The notes beneath the pieces are model-generated. The model saw only the letters and a list, made by a program, of their open reading frames with translations, had not been told where the DNA came from and made no database searches. This document shows positions 25,911 to 34,193 of a DNA stretch of 64,000 nt, in pieces; position 1 is the stretch's first letter; each line of letters begins with the position of its first letter. The DNA lies in assembly GCA_024460105.1 (NCBI GenBank), contig JANFXS010000005.1, positions 62,001 to 126,000 on the forward strand. Direction: 5' to 3'. A program made the position numbers and the translations under genes. This DNA is from Anaerotignum faecicola. GTDB lineage: Bacteria > Bacillota > Clostridia > Lachnospirales > Anaerotignaceae.

Positions 25911-27643
25911 ATGTAACGATAGACGGCCAAAGGCTTGAAGTAAGTGAGAATACAACTATTTTGGAAGCGGCCAGAAGCATAGGCATTGAAATACCGAGCC
26001 TCTGCTACCTTAAAGGCATAAACGAGATAGGCGCGTGCCGTGTGTGCATTGTTGAAGTTGAAGGGATTGACCGTATGATTTCTTCCTGCAACAACTATGT
26101 AGAGGAAGGCATGATTATATATACCAACAGTCCTAAGGTGCGCGAGGCGAGGAAAGTTAATGTCGAGCTGCTTTTGTCACAGCACAGCAATAAATGCTCT
26201 TTCTGTATACGTAGCGGCAACTGTACGCTGCAGAAGGTATCAAACGATTTGAGTATACTTAAAGTGCCGTTTGAATGTAATGTGCCCGAATTTCAGTGGA
26301 GCCCGCGGTCGCCTCTTGTAAGGGACGCGTCAAAATGTATAAAATGCATGAGGTGCGTACAGGTATGCGATAAAATACAGACGCTTAATATATGGGACGT
26401 CGAAGGGACGGGCGCAAGGACAACCGTGGACGTGTCGAAAAACAGGAAGATAATGGATTCGGACTGTTCGTTTTGCGGCCAATGTGTTGTACACTGCCCG
26501 ACCGGCGCTCTTTCGGAAAGGGATGAAGCGGGGCTTTTCTTTGACGCGCTTGCCGATCCGGACAAGACGGTTGTCGTCCAGATAGCCCCGGCGGTAAGAA
26601 GCGCATGGGCCGAGGAATTCGATATAAAAGAAGAGTTTGCAACGCCCGGACGCATAGTAGCGGCTCTTAAAAGAATGGGTGTGGATTACGTTTTTGACAC
26701 GGATTTCAGCGCCGATCTGACTATTATGGAAGAAGGATACGAGCTTTTGGAAAGGCTTAAAAACGGCGGTGGCGAGTATCCGATGTTTACAAGCTGCTGC
26801 CCGGGATGGGTGAGGTTTTTGAAAAGCCAGTTTCCCGAAATGACAGGATGCCTTTCAACGGCTAAATCGCCGCAGCAGATGTTCGGGGCGGTTATAAAGG
26901 ATTATTATGCCGAAAAAATAGGCGTCGACAAAAATAAAATTTACAATGTTTCCATAATGCCGTGTCTTGCTAAAAAAAGCGAGCATAAAATACCCGTTAT
27001 GCAAAGTGCGGGCGTGGGACCTGATGTAGACTTAGTGCTTACGACAAGGGAATTTATAAGAATTATAAGAGCGGAGCATCTAAATGTGGCCAGCCTTGAA
27101 GAAATGCCTTTTGACGAACCGATAGGCGAAGCAAGCGGGGCCGGCGTTATATTCGGCGCAACAGGAGGAGTTATGGAAGCCGCCCTCCGCACGGCGTTTG
27201 CCGTTGTTGAAGGCGAGAACCCGCCGCCTGACGCATTTAAAAATATAAGGGGAATGAAAGGCTGGCGCGAAGCGGAATTTACAATCGGGGACAGGACGCT
27301 GAAAGTAGCGGCGGCAAGCGGCCTCGGAAATGCGCGGAAGCTTGTTAATGCGGTAAAAAAAGGCGACGTTAAATATGACTTTGTTGAAATAATGGCATGT
27401 CCCGGAGGATGCGCGGGCGGAGGCGGCCAGCCTATAAAAGAAGGCTGTGAGCTTGCGGAAGAACGCGCGCGGAAACTATACTTTATCGATGAAAACAGCA
27501 AAATAAGGTTTTCTCATGAAAACCCGGCCGTTATAAAGCTGTATGAAGAATATTTGGGAGAGCCGCTGAGCGCCAAATGCCATGAGCTTCTCCATACAGA
27601 CCATTATGCATGGGAAATGCCCCTTGCACCCGAAAGAAAATAA
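25904..27643 (+). CDS. hydA: [FeFe] hydrogenase catalytic subunit, CpI-like four-cluster form
   Basis: It interconverts H2 with protons and electrons. The 579-residue domain order is: 2Fe-2S plant-type domain (Cys34, 45, 48, 62); the His-Cys3 4Fe-4S site (His94, Cys98, 101, 107); two 4Fe-4S clusters (Cys145/148/151/155 and 188/191/194/198); then the H-cluster domain. H-cluster motifs are all intact: FTSCCPGW (proton-relay Cys298, ligand Cys299), MPCLAKKSE (Cys354), EIMACPGGCAGGGGQP (Cys499 and Cys503). The numbering is almost the same as for clostridial CpI. The maturases HydE, HydF and HydG are not in the window. Pairing with the GltD-like protein resembles the poorly characterised group A2 arrangement rather than a HydABC trimer. 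Confidence 0.96.
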   Translation: MVNVTIDGQRLEVSENTTILEAARSIGIEIPSLCYLKGINEIGACRVCIVEVEGIDRMISSCNNYVEEGMIIYTNSPKVREARKVNVELLLSQHSNKCSFCIRSGNCTLQKVSNDLSILKVPFECNVPEFQWSPRSPLVRDASKCIKCMRCVQVCDKIQTLNIWDVEGTGARTTVDVSKNRKIMDSDCSFCGQCVVHCPTGALSERDEAGLFFDALADPDKTVVVQIAPAVRSAWAEEFDIKEEFATPGRIVAALKRMGVDYVFDTDFSADLTIMEEGYELLERLKNGGGEYPMFTSCCPGWVRFLKSQFPEMTGCLSTAKSPQQMFGAVIKDYYAEKIGVDKNKIYNVSIMPCLAKKSEHKIPVMQSAGVGPDVDLVLTTREFIRIIRAEHLNVASLEEMPFDEPIGEASGAGVIFGATGGVMEAALRTAFAVVEGENPPPDAFKNIRGMKGWREAEFTIGDRTLKVAAASGLGNARKLVNAVKKGDVKYDFVEIMACPGGCAGGGGQPIKEGCELAEERARKLYFIDENSKIRFSHENPAVIKLYEEYLGEPLSAKCHELLHTDHYAWEMPLAPERK

Positions 27644-27679
27644 TGGGAATGAAATTCGTAAGTTTAAGCCGTACAAAAA

Positions 27680-28321
27680 ATGAAAGGGCGGTTTTCTGTG
27701 ACAGGAATAAGAAGCATTAAAAAACAGACTGACAACAATTATATAAATATGTATAAAATGGAAGCCGAAAGGCGCGACGGCGGAACATTTGAATATTTTA
27801 TGGTTTCAAGGAAAAAAAGGCCGGAAGATTTTTATATGAACACAAAAAAGCTTAAAGCCGACGGCGTTTTGATTTACGGCATATACGGTGAAAACAGGGA
27901 TAAAGTTGTTCTTGTGCGCCAGTACAGGTACCCCATAAACGGATATATATACGAATTTCCGGCAGGGCTTGTTGAAGAAGGCGAAAGCGCAAGGGATACT
28001 GCCGTGCGTGAAGCCTTTGAAGAAACGGGAATGGAATTTGAACCTTTAGACGTTAACGGATGTTATGAAAAACCGTTTTTTACGACAGTCGGCATGACGG
28101 ATGAAACATGTTCCGCCGTTTACGGATATTACAAAGGGACGCCGTCTTCAAAGAATATAACGTGTGATGAGGATATAGAAGTTGTTGTTGCGGACAGGGA
28201 TGAATGTAGGCGCATATTAAAGGAGGAAAACGTTGCGGTTATGTGCGCTTATATGCTTATGCATTTTATAAATTCCGAAGGGGACCCGTTGGAGTTTTTA
28301 AAAGCCGCCGACAAAACATGA
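27680..28321 (+). CDS. Nudix hydrolase, probably ADP-ribose pyrophosphatase-like
   Basis: It hydrolyses a nucleoside diphosphate linked to another moiety. The 213-residue protein has a complete Nudix box at about residues 96-118: GLVEEGE, then REAFEETGM with Arg110, Glu111, Glu114 and Glu115 placed for the metal site. The preceding VLVRQYRYPINGYIYEFPAG is typical of ADP-sugar/ADP-ribose pyrophosphatases. The start is uncertain: ATG 27680 lacks a good ribosome binding site, while GTG 27698, six codons later, has AAAGGGCGG suitably placed. It is 36 bp after hydA but has no evident functional link to it. Confidence 0.9.
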   Translation: MKGRFSVTGIRSIKKQTDNNYINMYKMEAERRDGGTFEYFMVSRKKRPEDFYMNTKKLKADGVLIYGIYGENRDKVVLVRQYRYPINGYIYEFPAGLVEEGESARDTAVREAFEETGMEFEPLDVNGCYEKPFFTTVGMTDETCSAVYGYYKGTPSSKNITCDEDIEVVVADRDECRRILKEENVAVMCAYMLMHFINSEGDPLEFLKAADKT

Positions 28322-28342
28322 ACAGACCATAAGGAGCAGAAT

Positions 28343-28531
28343 ATGAAAAAAGATGACGACAGATTTATAAAGACCTATAAGCAGGCTTCATTTTCCGAAG
28401 GAATAGAAATTTGGGTTGACAAAGAAACAGGCGTTAATTATATATATAAATATTCCGGATACTCCGGAGGGATAACGCCGCTTTTGGATAGGGACGGCAA
28501 ACCGGTTGTTACGGCTGTATTTGAAAAATAG
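28343..28531 (+). CDS. Small DUF6440-family protein
   Basis: A 62-residue protein reading DRFIKTYKQ, then EIWVDKETGVNYIYKYSGYS, then GGITPLLDRDGKPVV. This pattern is the DUF6440 family of small Firmicutes proteins of unknown function. It follows the Nudix gene after 21 bp, with AAGGAGC before ATG, so it is probably the last gene of that transcript. Confidence 0.82.
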   Translation: MKKDDDRFIKTYKQASFSEGIEIWVDKETGVNYIYKYSGYSGGITPLLDRDGKPVVTAVFEK

Positions 28532-28681
28532 CGGCTTTTGACGGAATAATATATCGAGAAACTGTTTTTATACCTAACGATTTGCGGTTTGTCTAAGCCA
28601 ATTGCGAGGAATATTCCGGTCAGTTTTTAGCCGGGATATGTTAAAATAACGAAAGAACGTTAAAATATAAAATTTTACAGA

Positions 28682-28716
28682 AAAAAACCGTCTGGAAAAT
28701 TTACAGACGGTTTTTG
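28682..28716. terminator. Bidirectional intrinsic terminator
   Basis: Near-perfect arms AAAAACCGTCTG and CAGACGGTTTTT around a nine-base loop, with A/T runs on both sides. It ends the Nudix-DUF6440 transcript and could also end the convergent perR transcript. The rest of the gap to perR holds small dyads (CCTTTGCGCAAAGG near 28739; GGCC-TTAA-GGCC near 28774) and no gene. Confidence 0.88.
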
Positions 28717-28878
28717 GATGTTTTAGGGAATTACAAAGGCCTTTGCGCAAAGGATATGTTTTTTGCCGCGGAGGCCTTAAGGCCGCACGGCAGAAAAGCA
28801 TTTTAAAATCCGGCGGGGATGCGGCTGATTTTTTAAGGAGCAACTCCCGTAAATAATAAGCGTTATCAGCCTGACGCA

Positions 28879-29292
28879 TCAGTTGTGCCGGCATGAAGGA
28901 CATACGCCGTAAAATGTAAGCTGTTCGCTTTCGACGAGAAAGTCTGTTTTTTCCGCAACTGACGAACGCAGTACGTCAAGTTTTTCAAACTGGAAATCAT
29001 ATATTTTGCCACAGCATTTACATACTATGTGCGGGTGAGGTATAACGTTTGCATCGTAATTGCTTCGGCCGTTGCCGACGCTTAATTCCTGGATAATCCC
29101 GGCGTTTTTGAAACTGTCAAGCGTTTTATAAACAGTTGCAAGGCTTATTGTAGGATTATCGGGTATTAATGTTTTGTATATTTCTTCCGCGGAAGGGTGC
29201 GAACAAGTATTGCTTAACATAGAGTATATAGCCATACGCTGAGGAGTAACCTTCAGACCTTTTTCCCTAAGCATTTCTGTGATATGTGTCAT
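28879..29292 (-). CDS. perR: PerR-type peroxide-sensing Fur-family repressor
   Basis: A 137-residue Fur-fold metalloregulator. The winged HTH has KVTPQRMAIYSML, HPSAEEIY and TISLATVYKTLD. The regulatory-metal ligands of Bacillus subtilis PerR (His37, Asp85, His91, His93, Asp104) are all matched with identical spacing: His32, Asp80, His86, His88 and Asp99. The Asp rather than Glu at the second position is the feature that separates PerR from Fur. Structural zinc: Cys91/Cys94 and Cys131/Cys134. ATG 29292 is preferred (AAGGAG eight bases upstream); ATG 29298 lies only two bases from that site. Its own promoter overlaps a palindrome at 29322-29341, so autorepression is likely. Confidence 0.9.
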   Translation of the reverse strand: MTHITEMLREKGLKVTPQRMAIYSMLSNTCSHPSAEEIYKTLIPDNPTISLATVYKTLDSFKNAGIIQELSVGNGRSNYDANVIPHPHIVCKCCGKIYDFQFEKLDVLRSSVAEKTDFLVESEQLTFYGVCPSCRHN

Positions 29293-29321
29293 AATCATGG
29301 CTCCTTAATATTACATAATAC

Positions 29322-29341
29322 TTATTATTATCTAATAATAA
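29322..29341. promoter_or_regulatory. PerR/Fur-type operator over the perR -10
   Basis: TTATTATTA-TC-TAATAATAA is a perfect dyad with 9 bp arms, close in composition to Per and Fur boxes. It covers the -10 element of the perR promoter. Assignment to PerR is inferred from position. Confidence 0.7.
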
Positions 29342-29363
29342 TAAAAAAATACGATTTTGTCAA
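29335..29363 (-). promoter_or_regulatory. perR promoter
   Basis: On the minus strand TTGACA (29363-29358), a 17 bp spacer and TATTAT (29340-29335), 43 bp upstream of the start codon. Confidence 0.75.
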
Positions 29364-29444
29364 TATTATGCGTTTAATTTAAAAATTTTCTATGCTATCA
29401 TAACATTAATCTGGTAAAAAAGCAAAAGAAAAGGGGGTTTTATT

Positions 29445-29933
29445 ATGAATATTGTTCTCCATGAACCGGAAATACCTCAAAATGCCGGGAATATAGCAAG
29501 GACGTGCGCAGTTACCCATTCGTCTTTGCATTTGATTAAGCCGCTTGGATTTTCCGTTGAGGATAAGTTTCTCAAGAGGGCGGGGCTTGATTACTGGCAT
29601 TTATTGGATGTACATTATTATGACAGCTTTAATCATTTTTTAAGCCTGAATAAAGGCGCGCGGATATTTATGGCCACTACTAAAAGCAGGCAGACATACA
29701 CCGATGTCAAATATGATATGGATGATTTTATTATGTTTGGGAAAGAAAGCGCCGGTATACCGGAAGAAATACTGTTGGATTATAAAGATACTTCTGTGAG
29801 GATACCTATGTTTGAAGATACGCGCAGCCTTAACCTTTCGAATTCGGTTGCAATAATATTGTACGAGGCTTTAAGGCAGAATAATTTTGCGGGGCTTAAT
29901 CAGGAAGGCCAGCTTCATAAGTATAAATGGTAG
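29445..29933 (+). CDS. trmL: tRNA (cytidine/uridine(34)-2'-O)-methyltransferase
   Basis: A SPOUT methyltransferase that modifies the wobble base of leucine tRNAs. The 162-residue protein begins MNIVLHEPEIPQNAGNIART, the TrmL signature. It continues HLIKPLGFSVEDKFLKRAGL, DDFIMFGKESAGIPEEIL and the knot motif IPMFEDTRSLNLSNSVAIIL. AAAGGGGG precedes the ATG. It is divergent from perR with about 150 bp between them. Confidence 0.95.
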   Translation: MNIVLHEPEIPQNAGNIARTCAVTHSSLHLIKPLGFSVEDKFLKRAGLDYWHLLDVHYYDSFNHFLSLNKGARIFMATTKSRQTYTDVKYDMDDFIMFGKESAGIPEEILLDYKDTSVRIPMFEDTRSLNLSNSVAIILYEALRQNNFAGLNQEGQLHKYKW

Positions 29934-29944
29934 AGCGCATACGT

Positions 29945-29975
29945 GCCGCGGTTTTTTGGAGACCGCGGCTTTTTT
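29945..29975 (+). terminator. Terminator after trmL
   Basis: Perfect 8 bp GC-rich arms GCCGCGGT and ACCGCGGC, followed by TTTTTTGCG, 11 bp after the stop codon. Confidence 0.92.
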
Positions 29976-30069
29976 GCGCGTAAATCGGCTTAATAGGCGC
30001 AATATATGGGATCATTAACCTACAGGAGAAGAAGGGAACGGAGTATTCAATGTAATTATGTATAATGGA

Positions 30070-30098
30070 TTGACATGATGGTATGACAGGGATATAAT
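30070..30098 (+). promoter_or_regulatory. Consensus promoter of the MarR-FUSC operon
   Basis: TTGACA at 30070-30075, a 17 bp spacer and TATAAT at 30093-30098. Confidence 0.88.
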
Positions 30099-30114
30099 TA
30101 ACTATGTTAACTAT
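30098..30114. promoter_or_regulatory. MarR operator candidate at the transcription start
   Basis: TTAAC-TAT-GTTAA at 30098-30110 is a perfect dyad and part of a direct repeat, TTAACTAT-G-TTAACTAT. It abuts the -10 box of the promoter, so binding would block initiation. The likely ligand protein is the MarR-type regulator encoded 18 bp downstream. Confidence 0.7.
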
Positions 30115-30131
30115 TTTTGGAGGGGATTACG

Positions 30132-30566
30132 TTGAAAACAGACTGGCGGGACATGGGTACATATACCCGTGAATTTCATTTTTTTTCAAGGCATATGCTT
30201 TCCCAGCAAAATAAAAGGACGCTTACAACGGGAGAAATTGAAATATTGTCTTTTATATATTTTGAAGAAAAGGCAACGCCCTTGGCAGTGAGCAGGGCGA
30301 CAGGAATGAAAATAGAATCCGTAAGCCGCACGGTAAAATCGCTTTATAAAAAAGGGCTGGTAGATAAAGAAAAAATGGTTAATGATGAAAGGAGCTACAG
30401 CATTTTTTTAACGGAAGCGGGGCTTTTTGAACTTAACAGTAATTATACTGTCATGCTCGGATCTCTTTATTTTCTTGAAAATGAGATGGGGGATGATTTT
30501 AAAACCATGGCGGCTCTTATCGGAAGGGCGAATACATTTTTAAAGCAGTTCGAGGGGGAATTTTAA
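30132..30566 (+). CDS. MarR-family transcriptional regulator
   Basis: A 144-residue winged-helix regulator, divergent in sequence from the first MarR protein. The HTH is visible as LTTGEIEILSFIYFEEKATP, LAVSRATGMKIESVSRTVKSL and the wing VNDERSYSIFLTEAG. The start is TTG 30132, seven bases after TGGAGGGG; the open frame extends back to 30117 but that would put the start on the ribosome binding site itself. It ends immediately before the FUSC gene (no spacer). It probably represses this two-gene operon through the dyad at 30098-30110. Confidence 0.85.
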   Translation: MKTDWRDMGTYTREFHFFSRHMLSQQNKRTLTTGEIEILSFIYFEEKATPLAVSRATGMKIESVSRTVKSLYKKGLVDKEKMVNDERSYSIFLTEAGLFELNSNYTVMLGSLYFLENEMGDDFKTMAALIGRANTFLKQFEGEF

Positions 30567-31637
30567 ATGTGTTTTTATGAAGCGCTCCAGCTTGATCCGG
30601 CGGTTTTGAAAAATCATATACGTACAGCGTCCGGGAAGGAAAAACTGTGGTTTATAAAGGCTTTGATTGTAAGGGACATACTGCTTGTAGGGTTTTCGAT
30701 TTTATTTATATCCGCGCTGACGGCAATTTTCGGAAATGAAAACAGCAGTATGGCCGTAGTAATATTCTGTATACTTTTAAGCACGCGTTTTGTAAGCTTC
30801 GGTTATAAAATATCGCATTCGCTTTTTAATTTTGCGGTTGTATTTGCGCTGCTTTTTATATCTCCTGTTTTGATAGGCAATACCGGAGCGTTTGTCGGGT
30901 TTTTGATAAATTTTATTTCAATAGCCGTAATAACTGCCATAACATGTGAAAATCCAGAAATGGGAAACGGCGGCCTGTATGTGTTTGGATATATTTTTTT
31001 AAGCGGAAACCCCGTAAGCGGCGAGGCTTTAGCAAACAGGGGCCTTATGGCGGCGGCGGGATATGCGATGTGCGCCGCGGTTATGTTTTTTAAGCATAAA
31101 CATAAGCATAATGAAGTTTCGTTTATACATGTTGTGGGAAAGTTCAGCATTTATGATCCCAAATGCCAATGGCAGATACAGCTTGCCCTCGGAATAAGCC
31201 TTCTGTATTTGGTAAACAGCATTGTTGATCTTGACCGGTTCATGTGGGCCGGATTTGCATGCTCTTCGCTTTTGGCTTCATACCCTTCAAATATTAACGG
31301 GCGTATGTGCGATAGGGCGGCGGGCGTAGTAATAGGTTCTGTCATGTTCGGAATTGTTTATCATTTTATTCCGGAATGGATTTTGCCGTTTTTGGGTCCG
31401 GCGGCGGGGCTGTGTCTTGGGGTTTGTTCCGATTATAAATACAAAACGGTGTTTAACTGCTTCGGGGCGCTTTTGCTTGCTTCAAGCGTTTACGGCGTCA
31501 AAGGCGCAGCGGCAATAAGGGTGATTGACAATATGCTTGGTATACTGTTTGCGTTTTTATTCTTTACCGCATACAGAAAGATATTTATTGAAAAATTATT
31601 AAAATGCGGCAAAGAAGAATGTGTATCGGATATTTAA
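30567..31637 (+). CDS. FUSC-family membrane protein (aromatic acid/fusaric acid exporter-like)
   Basis: A 356-residue membrane protein with two blocks of hydrophobic helices (about residues 35-170 and 205-345) separated by a short cytoplasmic part. The repeated-block layout and the segment FMWAGFACSSLLASYPSNIN followed by CDRAAGVVIGSVMFGIVY match the FUSC superfamily. These proteins are thought to export weak organic acids or aromatic compounds. It directly follows a MarR regulator, the usual genetic pairing for inducible export. GAGGGGGAA lies before its ATG. The substrate is unknown. Confidence 0.82.
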   Translation: MCFYEALQLDPAVLKNHIRTASGKEKLWFIKALIVRDILLVGFSILFISALTAIFGNENSSMAVVIFCILLSTRFVSFGYKISHSLFNFAVVFALLFISPVLIGNTGAFVGFLINFISIAVITAITCENPEMGNGGLYVFGYIFLSGNPVSGEALANRGLMAAAGYAMCAAVMFFKHKHKHNEVSFIHVVGKFSIYDPKCQWQIQLALGISLLYLVNSIVDLDRFMWAGFACSSLLASYPSNINGRMCDRAAGVVIGSVMFGIVYHFIPEWILPFLGPAAGLCLGVCSDYKYKTVFNCFGALLLASSVYGVKGAAAIRVIDNMLGILFAFLFFTAYRKIFIEKLLKCGKEECVSDI

Positions 31638-31686
31638 CGGGAAATATGCAAGTTTATATATTTATTCGGGAATTGTGTTTAAATAC

Positions 31687-31735
31687 AAAACGCCCGCGGA
31701 TTCGGCTGAATATCCGAATCCGGCGGGCGTTTTAT
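31687..31735. terminator. Strong terminator between FUSC and B3/B4 genes
   Basis: Long arms AAAACGCCCGCGGATTCGG and CCGAATCCGGCGGGCGTTTT around an eight-base loop with flanking A and T runs, suitable for both converging transcripts. Confidence 0.92.
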
Positions 31736-31759
31736 ATTTCGGGAAGACGGGCGGGATAT

Positions 31760-32422
31760 TTACTCCACGGTAAATATCTCTATATTTTCCGCTTTTGCAT
31801 ATTTTTTAAAGTATTCGGCCGCGCTTTTAAGGAGGCTGTCCAAATTTTCATCTTCTGAAAAATCATAAATAACGGTTAAAATGTCCCTTGAAGAAAGGGA
31901 GATCATCGCTCTTGTGGAATCGCTTGTCGGGCTTCCGAATGGGCCGCTTTCGTCGCAGAGAACAGGAAGATTTTCGATGTTTATATTTTCTTTGCCTATG
32001 CCCGCATAGCTTTCGCCTGGAAGGCCTGTTCTGAAAGTTATGTTCCGGCTTATATTTGCAGTGTCGTATGAACCTACGGAGAACCCGCTTTCAAGCGAAA
32101 CTAAATTGTTTGTGTCGACAACGGTGTTGATTTTATAAAGGCCTTTTCCCTGTTTAACCCTCCTGTAAAGGGCGTCGGAAGAAACGCGGTATCTGTTGGG
32201 ATCTTTTCCGAAGGCTTTGTATGCCGCGCGGGAACATGCGACATTTTTAAACTCGTTTATGGGGGTTTCGGCCATTATGCCGGTCAGCGACGGTATAACG
32301 TTTTTTTCAATAACGTCCCATAAAGCGGCGTTTGTTTCTTCCACAGCCGCGGTATATTTGATACAGCCAAGACGTATTGACGGAAACTTGCTTTTCATGC
32401 CGGCGTCAATTTTAATATCCAT
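31760..32422 (-). CDS. B3/B4 (PheT-like tRNA editing) domain protein
   Basis: A stand-alone B3/B4 domain of 220 residues, the fold that edits misacylated tRNA-Phe in the phenylalanyl-tRNA synthetase beta chain. Recognisable parts are IRLGCIKYTAAVEETNAALW, YKAFGKDPNRYRVSSDALYR, GLYKINTVVDTNNLVSLESG and a C-terminal STRAMISLSSRDILTVIYDF. GAGGTG precedes the ATG on the minus strand. The precise function (editing or other aminoacyl or small-molecule binding) is not established for free-standing copies. Confidence 0.87.
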   Translation of the reverse strand: MDIKIDAGMKSKFPSIRLGCIKYTAAVEETNAALWDVIEKNVIPSLTGIMAETPINEFKNVACSRAAYKAFGKDPNRYRVSSDALYRRVKQGKGLYKINTVVDTNNLVSLESGFSVGSYDTANISRNITFRTGLPGESYAGIGKENINIENLPVLCDESGPFGSPTSDSTRAMISLSSRDILTVIYDFSEDENLDSLLKSAAEYFKKYAKAENIEIFTVE

Positions 32423-32613
32423 TTTTTCACCTCAAAATCCTATGTTATAATAAGCCCGGGAATATGTCCCGCGGCCTGCCTACTTATAAATTATACCATA
32501 TTGCTTTCGTTTTACAAGGGTATCCATATAAATACACAGCGTGAAACTGTTTTTTAAGGCGCGGTTTCAAAAATGCTTTTGCCTAATCATAAGCGGAAAA
32601 AAACATGTTTTTT

Positions 32614-33450
32614 CTATTTTATAAACGGTTTTGCCGCAAGGGAAATGAAAAACAGGGCGGCGGCCGCAAGCACCATGGAAGCCCCGGCCGACGCGTCCGC
32701 ATAGAATGAAACAACAAGCCCAGAAACGCCGCTTATAAGCCCGCATGCAAGGGATATAAAGTGGTACTGCGCAGAATTTTTAGATACGTTGCGCGCGGCG
32801 GCGGCGGGAAGTATCAGAAGCGAATTTATTGTAAGTATGCCTATCCATTTTACTGAAAGCATTACGGAAACGGCAACGATAACTACAAATATATTTTCCA
32901 TTAAAGAGCAGTTGATCCCACGGCTTGAAGCCAATGCCGAATTTATGCTTACAAGGAGGAGCTTGTTGTATATTTTGTACCATATTATATATACCGCTAT
33001 GAGGGCTGCCGACATAATAAGTATTTCCGTTGGGGTAACTATAAGTATATCGCCTATAAGATAGGACGAATACTTTGCAAAGCCGCCTTCTTTTGAAAGA
33101 ATTACTATGCCGAGAGCAACGGAGACCGAAGAAAAAACGCTTATAACGGTATCGGTTGAAGCGGTATTTAAAGATTTCACACGGCTTATGGCAAGGCCGA
33201 GGAATATGCCGAATGCAATCATGCTGAGCGTAGGGCTTTTAAGGCCGAGGAGCACGCCGATGGCTATGCCCGTAAATGCGCTGTGGCCGAGGGCGTCGGA
33301 AAAAAATGCCATTTTGTTGTTGACTGCCATTGTGCCGAGAAGGGCAAAAAGCGGCGTTATTAAAAGCGTTGCCAAAAGGGCGTTTTTCATAAAATCATAT
33401 TTTAATAGTTCAAACGGGAGAATTTCCAGCAATTTATATATGTTTTCCAT
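32614..33450 (-). CDS. znuB: Zinc/manganese ABC transporter permease
   Basis: The membrane subunit of the ABC-3 type metal importer, 278 residues with eight or nine helices. NNKMAFFSDALGHSAFTGIA is the conserved coupling-helix region of this family (AFFSDALGHSAFTGIAIG). Its ATG overlaps the ATPase stop by one base (TAATG), so it is translationally coupled to znuC. The transporter carries Zn2+ or Mn2+; the His-rich loop of its binding protein favours zinc. Confidence 0.93.
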   Translation of the reverse strand: MENIYKLLEILPFELLKYDFMKNALLATLLITPLFALLGTMAVNNKMAFFSDALGHSAFTGIAIGVLLGLKSPTLSMIAFGIFLGLAISRVKSLNTASTDTVISVFSSVSVALGIVILSKEGGFAKYSSYLIGDILIVTPTEILIMSAALIAVYIIWYKIYNKLLLVSINSALASSRGINCSLMENIFVVIVAVSVMLSVKWIGILTINSLLILPAAAARNVSKNSAQYHFISLACGLISGVSGLVVSFYADASAGASMVLAAAALFFISLAAKPFIK

Positions 33451-34193
33451 TATAAACCCTCCTCAATATATCCGAATGAGTCTTTAAACTGCCGTGAAGT
33501 AAATACTTCGTCAATTTCTCCCTGGCATAGCACCGTTTTGTCTATAAGCACAACTTTGTCGGCATATTTTTTTATCAGTGATAAATCATGGGAAACAAGA
33601 AGTATCGCCATGTGGTATGTATCCCTGAGATGAGTTACGGTTTTATAGAACTTTTCAAGGCCTATTGCGTCTACGCCTGATACGGGCTCGTCAAGTATAA
33701 GGAGATCGGGCATAGGATCCGTCGCCGCAAGCAGCATGACTTTCTGCAGCTCGCCGCCTGAAAGGTTGCCGAGGCTTTTATTCAAAAGGTGGCCGCAGTC
33801 AAGGCTTTCAAGGGAGGAAAGCGCGCGTTTTTTCAGCGCTGCGTTATGGCCGAGCCAAAGAGGCCTTTTCGATTTTCCGGCAAGCATAAAATCGGCGACG
33901 CTTACGGGAGTGCTTTTGTCAAAATCCAGGTGCTGGGGGACATATCCTATTAAAGGGCGTTTTATTTTCCCCTCGTCGTGGCGTATGAATGTGATTTCGC
34001 CCGTATACTGCCTTTCGCCGAGGATTGCGCGGATAAGAGTTGTTTTGCCCGCGCCGTTTTTTCCTATCAGCGCCGTAAGCTCGCCGCAGTGGAAAGTCAT
34101 ATTTATATTTTCTATTAACGTATCGCGGCCGCTTACGACGGTAATGCCGTCAAGCTTTACGCTGCAAAGGCCGCATGAATTATGGTTTTTCAA
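33450..34193 (-). CDS. znuC: Zinc/manganese ABC transporter ATP-binding protein
   Basis: A 247-residue ABC ATPase. Walker A GKNGAGKTT, Q-loop YVPQH, signature LSGGELQ, Walker B LLILDEP and switch His in LLVSHDLSL are all present. The start is a TTG (34193), with AAGGAGG nine bases upstream; no nearby in-frame ATG gives the complete N-terminal strand. It overlaps the end of znuA by 14 bp. Confidence 0.94.
   Translation of the reverse strand: MKNHNSCGLCSVKLDGITVVSGRDTLIENINMTFHCGELTALIGKNGAGKTTLIRAILGERQYTGEITFIRHDEGKIKRPLIGYVPQHLDFDKSTPVSVADFMLAGKSKRPLWLGHNAALKKRALSSLESLDCGHLLNKSLGNLSGGELQKVMLLAATDPMPDLLILDEPVSGVDAIGLEKFYKTVTHLRDTYHMAILLVSHDLSLIKKYADKVVLIDKTVLCQGEIDEVFTSRQFKDSFGYIEEGL

Noticed and set aside
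28732-28800. Small palindromes upstream of the perR 3' end (CCTTTGCGCAAAGG; GGCC-TTAA-GGCC)
   Set aside because: No T-tract in the direction of the perR transcript and no regulatory context; probably chance or minor structure.
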